Assembly (NCBI GenBank): GCA_027483945.1
Contig: JAIXTM010000007.1
Span: 124,001-188,000 of the forward strand
From: Hyphomicrobiales bacterium
Lineage (GTDB): Bacteria; Pseudomonadota; Alphaproteobacteria; Rhizobiales; Beijerinckiaceae
Direction of reading: 5' to 3'
Length of the DNA: 64,000 nucleotides
Made by a program: the position numbers and the translations under genes. Of the stretch, positions 25,283 through 32,578 are shown piece after piece; the first letter of the stretch is position 1, and each line of letters begins with the position of its first letter. Below the pieces are notes generated by a model. It saw only the letters and a list, made by a program, of their open reading frames with translations, made no database searches and had not been told where the DNA came from.

Positions 25283-26332
25283 ATGAGCGATTACCGGTCC
25301 GTCCTCGTCAGCGCGTCGTCCTCGATCCTGGAGGCGGTGAAGACCATAGACGCAGGCTCGCTGCAGATCGCCCTCGTGGTGGACGGGAACGGCGTGCTCC
25401 TCGGGACGGTGACCGACGGCGACGTCCGCCGCGGTCTCCTGCGTGGCGTGCGGCTGGAGGAGCCGGTGGCGGAGGTGATGAACCGCCAGCCCAAGACCAT
25501 CCACCGGAGCCAGGGACGGGACGAGGCCCTGCGCATGATGCGCCGCCTCGACATCCACCAATTGCCGGTGGTCGACGACGGCCATCGCGTCGTCGGCATC
25601 GAACTTCTTGACGAACTGATCCGCCCCGACGTGCAGGACACCTGGGTGGTCCTGATGGCGGGCGGCCTCGGCACGCGGCTCATGCCGCTGACGGAGGCGA
25701 CGCCCAAGCCCCTTCTCCCGGTGGGCGGCAAGCCGCTGATCGAGACCATCATCGGCAATTTCGTCGATCAGGGCTTCAGCCGTTTCTTCCTGTCGGTGAA
25801 CTACAAGGCCGAAATGTTCCGCTCCCATTTCGGGGACGGTTCGCGGCTCGGCGTCCAGATCGAGTACCTCCACGAGGACCAGGCGCTGGGGACGGCGGGG
25901 GCGCTCAGCCTGCTGCCGGACGCGCCGCCGGGGCCGGTCATCGTCATGAACGGCGATCTTTTGACCTCGATCGATTTCCGGCATCTCCTGAAATTCCACC
26001 ACGACCATGCCGGCGCGGCCACGATGTGCGTGCGCGAATATTCCTTTCAGGTGCCCTACGGCGTCGTGGAGACCGACGGTTATCGCCTGGCGTCCATCAC
26101 CGAGAAGCCGGTCCAGAGTTTCTTCGTGTCGGCGGGCATCTACGTGCTCGGCCCGGACGTGCTGGACCTGATCCCGAGGGGCGAATTCTTCAACATGCCC
26201 GAACTGTTCCAGGCTGCCGCGGCGCGCGGGCAGGAGACGCTGGCTTTCCCGATCCGCGAATATTGGCTGGATATCGGCCGCTTCGACGATCTGGAACGCG
26301 CCCGCACCGAGTTCGACAAGGTGTTCGGGTGA
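25283..26332 (+). CDS. ptmE: CBS-domain nucleotidyltransferase (PtmE-like, glucosamine-1-P guanylyltransferase)
   Basis: 349 residues from the ATG at 25283 (GGAAG eight bases upstream; GTG at 25274 overlapping the previous stop is the alternative). Residues 1-115 are two CBS motifs (GTVTDGDVRRGLL and QLPVVDDGHRVVGI). The rest is a GlmU/RmlA-like transferase: VVLMAGGLGTRLMPLT, ATPKPLLPVGGKPLI, and VIVMNGDLLT with the metal aspartate. In Campylobacter the CBS-fused PtmE makes GDP-GlcN from GlcN-1-P, which is what commits this pathway to GDP-linked intermediates. Nucleotide preference here is inferred from gene context. Confidence 0.82.
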   Translation: MSDYRSVLVSASSSILEAVKTIDAGSLQIALVVDGNGVLLGTVTDGDVRRGLLRGVRLEEPVAEVMNRQPKTIHRSQGRDEALRMMRRLDIHQLPVVDDGHRVVGIELLDELIRPDVQDTWVVLMAGGLGTRLMPLTEATPKPLLPVGGKPLIETIIGNFVDQGFSRFFLSVNYKAEMFRSHFGDGSRLGVQIEYLHEDQALGTAGALSLLPDAPPGPVIVMNGDLLTSIDFRHLLKFHHDHAGAATMCVREYSFQVPYGVVETDGYRLASITEKPVQSFFVSAGIYVLGPDVLDLIPRGEFFNMPELFQAAAARGQETLAFPIREYWLDIGRFDDLERARTEFDKVFG

Positions 26333-27246
26333 GCCTGCGCGCCCTCGTCGTCGGCTACGGCTCAATCGGGGCAAGGCACGCCGCCGTCCTTGCGGGCCTC
26401 AACTGCGACGTGGCGCTGGTGACGGCGCGGACGGACGCGCCGGTGCCGGCCTTTGCCAGCATCGAGCAGGCCCTGTCCGGTTTCACGCCGGATTACGTCG
26501 TCGTCGCCAACGAGACGGCCGCTCACGTCGATACACTGCGGAGGCTCGCGGCCGGCGGGTTCGGAGGCCTCGTCCTCGTCGAGAAGCCGCTGAACGGCGA
26601 CGGCACGGCCCTGCCGGAACATCGCTTCCGTCACCTGGCGGTGGGCTACAACCTGCGTTTCCACCCCGTGCTGACGGCCTTGGGGCGGGCCATCGAAGGC
26701 CGCCGCATCGTCTCCGTCCAGGCCTATGCGGGCCAGTATCTGCCCGACTGGCGCCCGGGGACGGACTGGCGGCAATCCTATTCGGCCAGCGTCGCGCGCG
26801 GCGGTGGCGTCCTGCGCGACCTGTCCCATGAGCTCGATTACCTCGCCGTGCTGTTCGGCCGGTGGAGCCGCCTGGCCGCGCTGGGCGGCGCCAGCGGTGC
26901 CCTGGACATCGAGTCCGACGATGGCTGGGGCGTTCTGATGGAGACGGCGAAGGTCCCGATCCTCACGCTGCAGCTGAACTATCTCGACCGGCCGGGACGC
27001 CGGGAGATTGTGGTCAATACCGCGGACGAGACGTTCCGGGCCGACCTTGTGGCGGGTACGCTCCAGGCCGGGCGCGAGGCGGAACGCTTCGCCGTCGAGC
27101 GGAACGATACCTACATCCTGCAGCATCGCGCCATGCTGGAGGGACGGCTGGACGAGCCTTGCACAGCCGACGAGGCGATGGATGTCATGGCGACGATCGG
27201 CGCGATCGAGCGGGCCGCAGCGACGGGCGAGTGGGTGACGCGATGA
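26329..27246 (+). CDS. ptmF: Gfo/Idh/MocA-family oxidoreductase (PtmF-like)
   Basis: 305 residues from the GTG at 26329, which overlaps the ptmE stop as GTGA; a longer frame upstream lies inside ptmE. LVVGYGSIGARHAAVL is the NAD(P) loop and LVLVEKPLNG the EKP motif that carries the catalytic lysine. GVLRDLSHELDYLAVLFG is the usual D-x-x-x-H-x-x-D-like helix. It belongs with PtmA and PtmE in the part of the legionaminate route that supplies the amino-sugar precursor. The precise redox step is not established from sequence. Confidence 0.8.
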   Translation: MSLRALVVGYGSIGARHAAVLAGLNCDVALVTARTDAPVPAFASIEQALSGFTPDYVVVANETAAHVDTLRRLAAGGFGGLVLVEKPLNGDGTALPEHRFRHLAVGYNLRFHPVLTALGRAIEGRRIVSVQAYAGQYLPDWRPGTDWRQSYSASVARGGGVLRDLSHELDYLAVLFGRWSRLAALGGASGALDIESDDGWGVLMETAKVPILTLQLNYLDRPGRREIVVNTADETFRADLVAGTLQAGREAERFAVERNDTYILQHRAMLEGRLDEPCTADEAMDVMATIGAIERAAATGEWVTR

Positions 27247-27953
27247 GAAGGCTCTGCACGATCTGCGCCCGCGGCGGCTCCAAGGGGGTCAAGTCCAAGA
27301 ATGTCCGGCCGATCGCAGGCAAGCCCCTGATCGCGCACACGATCGGGCAGGCGCGGGCGAGCGGGCTGTTCGACGCCATCGCCGTCTCCAGCGATTCCGA
27401 CGGGATTCTGGCGGCCGCGGAGGCGGCCGGCGCCGACCTGCTGATCCGGCGCCCGGACGTGCTGGCGACCGATACGGCTGCTAAGGTCCCGGCCATTCGC
27501 CATGCGCAGGACGAGGCCGAACGGCATTTCGGCGCCGCCTTCGACACGTTCGTCGATCTTGACGCCACGTCGCCCCTGCGCCTGCCTGCCGACATAACGG
27601 GAGCGGTGGACCTCCTGGAGACCACCGGCGCGTCCAGCGTCATCACCGGCGCGCCGGCGCGCCGCTCTCCCTATTTCAATCTGGTGGAGGAGGATGCGGC
27701 GGGTCATGTGCGCCTGTCGAAGTCCTTGCCGGAGGCGGTCGTGCGGCGCCAGGACGCGCCGCGCTGTTTCGACATGAACGCCTCCATCTATGTCTGGCGG
27801 CGCGATGCCTTCATCACCGATCCCAAAGTGTTCTACCCCGACACCCGTCTCTTCGAGATGCCGGAGGAGCGGTCCTTCGACATCGACACCGAACTCGACT
27901 TCCTCATCGTCGACCTCCTCCTCACGCGGGCAGCCAAGGACGCAGCGCCATGA
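27243..27953 (+). CDS. legF: CMP-legionaminic acid synthetase (LegF/NeuA-like)
   Basis: 236 residues from the ATG at 27243, overlapping ptmF by 4 bp. CTICARGGSKGVKSKNVRP is the CTP-binding signature, VSSDSDGIL follows, and DLDATSPLR matches the family's (Q/D)-x-T-S-P-x-R. FDIDTELDFLIVD closes the chain. It activates the LegI product with CTP. It is distinct from the NeuA at 14489, so each operon has its own complete synthase and CMP-transferase pair. Confidence 0.88.
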   Translation: MRRLCTICARGGSKGVKSKNVRPIAGKPLIAHTIGQARASGLFDAIAVSSDSDGILAAAEAAGADLLIRRPDVLATDTAAKVPAIRHAQDEAERHFGAAFDTFVDLDATSPLRLPADITGAVDLLETTGASSVITGAPARRSPYFNLVEEDAAGHVRLSKSLPEAVVRRQDAPRCFDMNASIYVWRRDAFITDPKVFYPDTRLFEMPEERSFDIDTELDFLIVDLLLTRAAKDAAP

Positions 27954-28774
27954 CCAAGGGAGCCTACCGCCGCCTGTTCGACCTGACCGGCAAGGCCGCC
28001 CTGGTCACCGGCGGCCTGGGCATCCTGGGGCGCGGCTTCTGCGCGGCCTTGGCCGATAGCGGCGCCGACGTCGCGGTCGTCGATCTGGACGAGGCGGGCG
28101 CGCGCTCCTTCGCCGCCGAGCTCGCCGGAACCTACGGCGTGCGGACCATCGGCATCGCCGCCGACGTCGCCGATCCGGCGAGCGTCGCTAAGATGGCGGA
28201 AGCCGCCGAGGCGGCCCTCGGCCCTCTGTCCATCCTCCACAACAACGCCGCCACCAAGACCGGCAACGTCGGCGACTTCCTGGCCTCCGTCGCCGATTAT
28301 TCGCTGGAGACGTGGCGAGAGGTGATGGCCGTCAACCTCGACGGCATGTTCCTCGTCGCCCGCGAGGTCGGCGGCCGCATGGCCGAGCGCGGCCGGGGGT
28401 CGATCATCCAGACCGCCTCGATCTACGGCGCCTATGCGCCGGACCAGTCGATCTACGAAGGGTCTGAATATCTTGGCCGGCGCATCAACACGCCCCCGGT
28501 CTACAGCGCCTCCAAGGCCGGCGTGATCGGCCTCACCAAGTATCTCGCGACGTACTGGGGCGCCCGGGGGGTCAGGGTCAACACGCTGACGCCGGGCGGC
28601 GTCGAGAGCGGGCAGAACGACACGTTCAGGCAGCGCTACGGCGCCCGCGTCCCGCTCGGGCGCATGGCCGACCGCGACGAGATGACAGGCGCCCTGATCT
28701 TCCTGGCTTCCGACGCGTCGAGCTATATCACCGGCCAGAACATCCTGGTGGACGGGGGTCTGAGCGCGTGGTAA
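27950..28774 (+). CDS. ptmA: Short-chain dehydrogenase/reductase (PtmA-like)
   Basis: 274 residues. The NAD(P) loop is VTGGLGILGRGF (19-30), NNAA lies at the end of beta-4, the catalytic Ser is in IIQTASIYG and the Tyr/Lys pair is in PPVYSASKAG. It ends with the classical YITGQNILVDGGLSAW. It overlaps legF by 4 bp. In Campylobacter ptmA sits beside the CMP-synthetase gene (ptmB/legF) as here. It is thought to act early, in precursor supply together with PtmF. Confidence 0.83.
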   Translation: MTKGAYRRLFDLTGKAALVTGGLGILGRGFCAALADSGADVAVVDLDEAGARSFAAELAGTYGVRTIGIAADVADPASVAKMAEAAEAALGPLSILHNNAATKTGNVGDFLASVADYSLETWREVMAVNLDGMFLVAREVGGRMAERGRGSIIQTASIYGAYAPDQSIYEGSEYLGRRINTPPVYSASKAGVIGLTKYLATYWGARGVRVNTLTPGGVESGQNDTFRQRYGARVPLGRMADRDEMTGALIFLASDASSYITGQNILVDGGLSAW

Positions 28775-28808
28775 CCCGCCCTCCCGTCGGAAATTCGGAC
28801 AGCCTGGA

Positions 28809-30143
28809 ATGACGAAGCACGCTTACCCGTCGCCCGTCGACACCTCGCGTTTTGCGCGGTCGAACAATGATCCGGAGGTCAGGTACGGCCTGCCCCGCGA
28901 CATCTCCTTCTGTCGCTGCTGCGTCATCTCCAACCAGCGGCCGAATTCCGCGATCGAGTTCAAGCACACGTCCCAGAGCAAGAAGGCGACGATCCGCTTC
29001 AGCTCGGACATGGTCTGCGACGCGTGCAAAGTGGCCGAGCAGAAGCACGGGACGATCGACTGGGCCGAGCGCGAGCGTAAGCTTATGGCGCTCTGCGACC
29101 GCTTCCGCAGCCGCACCGGCGCCTATGACTGCATCGTCCCCGGCTCCGGCGGCAAGGACAGCTTCTACGCGGCCCACATCCTCAAGTACAAATACGGGAT
29201 GCACCCGCTCACCGTCACGTGGGCGCCGCACATCTACACCGATTGGGGCTGGAAGAACTTCGAGGCCTGGATTCAGGCCGGCTTCGACAACTTCCTGTGC
29301 ACGCCAAACGGCCGGATTCACCGGCTTCTGACACGTCTGGCGGTGGAAAACCTGTTCCACCCGTTCCAGCCCTTCGTGCTCGGGCAGAAGCAGCTCGCGC
29401 CGAAGATGTCGATCCTCCACAAGATCCCGCTGGTGTTCTACGGCGAGAACGAGGCCGAGTACGGCAACCCGATCGAAGACACGGCCGAAGCCAAGCGGTC
29501 CTACGATTATTTCACCGCCCAGGACGAGGCCGACATCTATCTGGGCGGCACGTCCATCGCCGACCTCAAGGGCTCCTACGGGCTGGTTCAGAACGACCTG
29601 CAGCCCTACCTGCCGGCAAACCCGGCGGACCTCGCGGCCGTGCAGACCGAGGTCCACTATCTCGGCTATTACCTGAAGTGGCACCCGCAGAGCTGCTACT
29701 ATTACGCGGTGGAGCATGGCGGCTTCCAGGCCGCCCCGGAGCGCACGCCGGGCACGTATTCCAAGTACAATTCCATCGACGACCGGATCGACGACTTCCA
29801 CTACTACACGACCTGGATCAAGTTCGGCATCGGCCGCGCCACCTACGACGCGGCGCAGGAAATCCGCTCCCAGGACATCGATCGCGACGAGGGCGTGGCG
29901 CTGGTCAAGCGCTTTGACGGCGAGTTTCCGGAGCGTTTCGCGGAGGAGATCTTCCGCTACCTGTCCCTGCCGGAGAAGGAGTTCCCGATCGCCTCGAAGA
30001 TGTTCGAGCAGCCGATCATGGACCGCGCCTATTTCGACGCGTTGACCGACACGTTCCGCTCGCCCCATCTGTGGCTCCACGAGAACGGCCAGTGGAAGCT
30101 GCGCCAGACCGTGTTCGACGGCGTGCTGAAGTCCGTCGCCTGA
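28809..30143 (+). CDS. N-acetyl sugar amidotransferase (WbpG/PseA/PtmG family)
   Basis: 444 residues. An N-terminal zinc-ribbon-like site is visible (CRCC at 35-38, CDAC at 70-73), followed by the PP-loop ATP-pyrophosphatase motif PGSGGKDSFY (111-120). Long conserved stretches (WAPHIYTDWGWKNFEAW, LYHK-type GENEAEYGN) fit enzymes that turn an N-acetyl group into an acetamidino (amidine) group. ATP activates the acyl oxygen and ammonia comes from the HisH/HisF pair encoded next. It lies 34 bp after ptmA and shares a base with hisF. The target is probably legionaminic acid; Leg5Am7Ac versus Leg5Ac7Am cannot be told. Confidence 0.87.
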   Translation: MTKHAYPSPVDTSRFARSNNDPEVRYGLPRDISFCRCCVISNQRPNSAIEFKHTSQSKKATIRFSSDMVCDACKVAEQKHGTIDWAERERKLMALCDRFRSRTGAYDCIVPGSGGKDSFYAAHILKYKYGMHPLTVTWAPHIYTDWGWKNFEAWIQAGFDNFLCTPNGRIHRLLTRLAVENLFHPFQPFVLGQKQLAPKMSILHKIPLVFYGENEAEYGNPIEDTAEAKRSYDYFTAQDEADIYLGGTSIADLKGSYGLVQNDLQPYLPANPADLAAVQTEVHYLGYYLKWHPQSCYYYAVEHGGFQAAPERTPGTYSKYNSIDDRIDDFHYYTTWIKFGIGRATYDAAQEIRSQDIDRDEGVALVKRFDGEFPERFAEEIFRYLSLPEKEFPIASKMFEQPIMDRAYFDALTDTFRSPHLWLHENGQWKLRQTVFDGVLKSVA

Positions 30144-30904
30144 TGGGGTCTGTCCGCCTCATCGCCCGCCTGGACATCAAGGCGCCGAACCTGATCAAGG
30201 GCGTGCGGCTCGAGGGCCTGCGCAAGATCGGCGATCCGAACGTCTTCGCGCGGCGCTATTACGAGGCGGGTGCCGACGAGATCCTCTACATGGACATCGT
30301 CGCGAGCCTCTACGAGCGCAACTCGCTGGCGGACATCGTCGAGCGGTCCACCCGCGATGTCTTCGTGCCGATGACGGTCGGCGGCGGCATCCGCTCGCTG
30401 GAAGACGCCAAGGTCCTGCTGCGGGCCGGCGCAGACAAGGTGGCGATCAACACCGCCGCCGTGAAGCGTCCCGAACTCATCACCGAGATGGCCCGCTATT
30501 TCGGCTCCCAGTGCGTGGTCCTCTCCATCGAGGGCAAGAGCGCCGGTCCCGGCCGCTGGGAGGCCTATACCGACAATGGCCGGGAGCATACCGGCCTCGA
30601 CGCGGTGGAATGGGCAAAGCGCGGTGCCGAACTCGGCGCCGGCGAGATTCTCGTCACGTCCGTCGACCGCGAAGGCACGCGCAAGGGCTTCGACATCGCG
30701 CTGACGCGCGCCGTCTCGCGCGCGGTCTCGGTGCCCGTCATCGCATCCGGCGGTATGGGCACAGTCGAGCATCTTGTCGAGGCGGTGAAGGACGGCGATG
30801 CCGACGCCGTCGCGATGGCCGACTGCCTGCACTATGACCGGCTGTCGCTTCCCGACATCCGCGCCGGAGCGCTGGAGGCCGGCCTGAGCGTGAGGACGGT
30901 ATGA
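30143..30904 (+). CDS. HisF-like subunit for sugar amidine formation (HisF2)
   Basis: 253 residues from the ATG at 30143 (TGATG with the amidotransferase stop). A TIM barrel of HisF type: LIARLDIKAPNLIKGV, ILYMDIVASLYER, PMTVGGGIRSLEDAK, ILVTSVDREGTRKGFD and PVIASGGMGTVEHL. It keeps HisF residues at both barrel ends but has no histidine-operon neighbours (no hisA, hisB, hisI). Next to a WbpG-type enzyme it most likely channels ammonia from HisH to the amidotransferase, as in Pseudomonas O-antigen and Campylobacter flagellin glycan loci, rather than making histidine. Confidence 0.87.
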   Translation: MGSVRLIARLDIKAPNLIKGVRLEGLRKIGDPNVFARRYYEAGADEILYMDIVASLYERNSLADIVERSTRDVFVPMTVGGGIRSLEDAKVLLRAGADKVAINTAAVKRPELITEMARYFGSQCVVLSIEGKSAGPGRWEAYTDNGREHTGLDAVEWAKRGAELGAGEILVTSVDREGTRKGFDIALTRAVSRAVSVPVIASGGMGTVEHLVEAVKDGDADAVAMADCLHYDRLSLPDIRAGALEAGLSVRTV

Positions 30905-31554
30905 ACGGCGCCAAAGTCACGATCGTCGATTACGGGGTCGGCAACCTCCTCAGCGTGCGACGCGCGCTGGAGCATTGCGGCGCTGCCGTCGTCCTGACCG
31001 ACGATCCGCATGTCATCGCCGCGTCCGACCGGCTCGTCCTGCCCGGCGTCGGCGCCTACGGCGATTGCATGGCCGAGCTGATGCGGCGCGAACTGGTCGA
31101 GCCGGTGCTCGGTTATGTCCGCACCGGGCGCCCAATGCTGGGCATCTGCGTGGGCATGCAGATCCTGCTGGACGAGAGCGAGGAATTCGGCCGCCACGAA
31201 GGCCTGGGGCTCATTCCCGGCAAGGTGCAAGCCATCCCCGGAACGGCCGCCGATGGCACGCCTCACAAGATTCCCCATATCGGCTGGACGCCGCTCCGTC
31301 CGCCGGGCGGCCGTAACGATGACGCGTGGAGCGGCTCGATCTTCAGGGACGTCGAGCCGGGTGCGGCCGCCTATTTCGTCCATTCCTACACGGCAGCGCC
31401 TGCCGACGATTCCCATCGCCTGGCCGATTGCGACTATAATGGCCGCCGCATCTCGGCCGCCATCCGCCGCGACAATGTCGTGGGCACGCAGTTCCACCCG
31501 GAGAAGAGCGGCGCGCTGGGGCTCCGGCTGCTGGCGAGCTTCCTGAAGAGCTGA
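30901..31554 (+). CDS. HisH-like glutaminase for sugar amidine formation (HisH2)
   Basis: 217 residues, class I glutamine amidotransferase. The nucleophile is Cys83 in MLGICVGMQILL. The His/Glu pair is in GTQFHPEKSG near the C-terminus. YGVGNLLSVRRAL and LPGVGAYGDCM are the typical HisH N-terminal motifs. It overlaps the HisF gene by 4 bp and ends the 12-gene operon. It hydrolyses glutamine and hands ammonia to HisF2 for the WbpG-type enzyme. A second role in histidine synthesis cannot be excluded. Confidence 0.88.
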   Translation: MNGAKVTIVDYGVGNLLSVRRALEHCGAAVVLTDDPHVIAASDRLVLPGVGAYGDCMAELMRRELVEPVLGYVRTGRPMLGICVGMQILLDESEEFGRHEGLGLIPGKVQAIPGTAADGTPHKIPHIGWTPLRPPGGRNDDAWSGSIFRDVEPGAAAYFVHSYTAAPADDSHRLADCDYNGRRISAAIRRDNVVGTQFHPEKSGALGLRLLASFLKS

Positions 31555-31572
31555 ACCGGCCGCCGGCTCAGC
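31550..31572. terminator. Hairpin spanning both convergent stop codons
   Basis: GCTGA-A-CCGG-CCG-CCGG-C-TCAGC forms a nearly perfect stem (5+4 bp with one mismatch). It contains the TGA of hisH2 (31552-31554) and, on the other strand, the TGA of the SGNH gene (31568-31570). There is no U-tract. A bidirectional stop signal is plausible but unproven. Confidence 0.4.
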
Positions 31573-32578
31573 GCCCGTTGATCGCCGCCGCGATATCCGC
31601 CTCGATCGCCCGCGCCATCGGGTGCCGGTAATGCGTCCGGTCGAAGAAGTTCTCCGGATCGCGATTTTCCGGGCGGTCGCCGTACCAGTCCACGATCGCG
31701 ACGTTCGGCCGCGACGCCGCTACCGCCCGGTAGGCTGCCAGGCACGCTTCCTCGAGGCGCGCTGCGTCGCTGCCGGGCACCGGGATGAAGTTGATGTAGC
31801 GCGGCGGGTGCACGATCACGACCTTCGTCTCCGGCGGCAGCTTCGCGACGAGGTCCCGCAGCTTCTCGGCCGGCTGAAAGCCGATGGGCTCTGAGCCTTT
31901 CGTCGGCCGCTCCGCCGTCAGCTTGGTGCGCACGAAGTTGCGGTCGCCGTAGCCGAGCGAGAGATATTCCGGCTCGTAATCCCAATAGCCATCGCGGCGG
32001 GCGCGGTTCTTGATGCCGCGCAGCGTCAGCACCCGGCCGGGGATCGCCTCCAGCGCCGAATAGTTCAGCAATCCGCGGAGATAGGCCAACTCGGAGCGTT
32101 CGTAGAGCCAGAACGGGAACGGTTTCTCGTGATAGGTCGCATCCGCCCGGCACCAGGTGTTATCGGCGCCGATCACCAGCGCCTTCGGCTGGCGATGATG
32201 ACGCAGGAACCAGTCGATTATGACGAACTGCTCTCGGGGGTAGGAAGCCGGCACGATCAGGGAGACAAACCTGGCACCCGTCGCCGCGTTCAGCCGCTCG
32301 GGCGTGAGAAGCTGGACGTGGGAGTTTCCGATGATCGCGGCGTCGAATGCATCGTCTCTGGCGCGGCTGGCGTTGGCAATGCGGGGGCCCGTGGGCGCGA
32401 CGCCGGGCCTGTCGATCGAGAACAGGCGGCCGGTGTCGTAGGGGTCCAGAACGACGAGAAAGGCGAGCGCGGCCAGGCACGCGCCCGCCGCTACGGCGAC
32501 GAGCGTCGCCGCGAAGCCGCGCCAGGCCAAGGCGGGTGCCGCCTTAGAACTGGAAATAGATGAACTCGTAATTCGCAT
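31568..32578 (-). CDS. SGNH-hydrolase-like acyl-transfer partner of the MBOAT protein
   Basis: 336 residues. One membrane segment at about 20-46 (AATLVAVAAGACLAALAFLVVL). The exported domain has AAIIGNSHVQLL (block I, nucleophile Ser in GNSH) and the catalytic D-x-x-H in FFDRTHYRHPMA near the C-terminus. This is the layout of AlgJ/PatB-type periplasmic O-acetyltransferases. The start overlaps the MBOAT gene by 35 bp, so the two are co-translated. Together they probably move acetyl groups from the cytosol onto a surface glycan. The glycan is not identified. Confidence 0.75.
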   Translation of the reverse strand: MRITSSSISSSKAAPALAWRGFAATLVAVAAGACLAALAFLVVLDPYDTGRLFSIDRPGVAPTGPRIANASRARDDAFDAAIIGNSHVQLLTPERLNAATGARFVSLIVPASYPREQFVIIDWFLRHHRQPKALVIGADNTWCRADATYHEKPFPFWLYERSELAYLRGLLNYSALEAIPGRVLTLRGIKNRARRDGYWDYEPEYLSLGYGDRNFVRTKLTAERPTKGSEPIGFQPAEKLRDLVAKLPPETKVVIVHPPRYINFIPVPGSDAARLEEACLAAYRAVAASRPNVAIVDWYGDRPENRDPENFFDRTHYRHPMARAIEADIAAAINGR

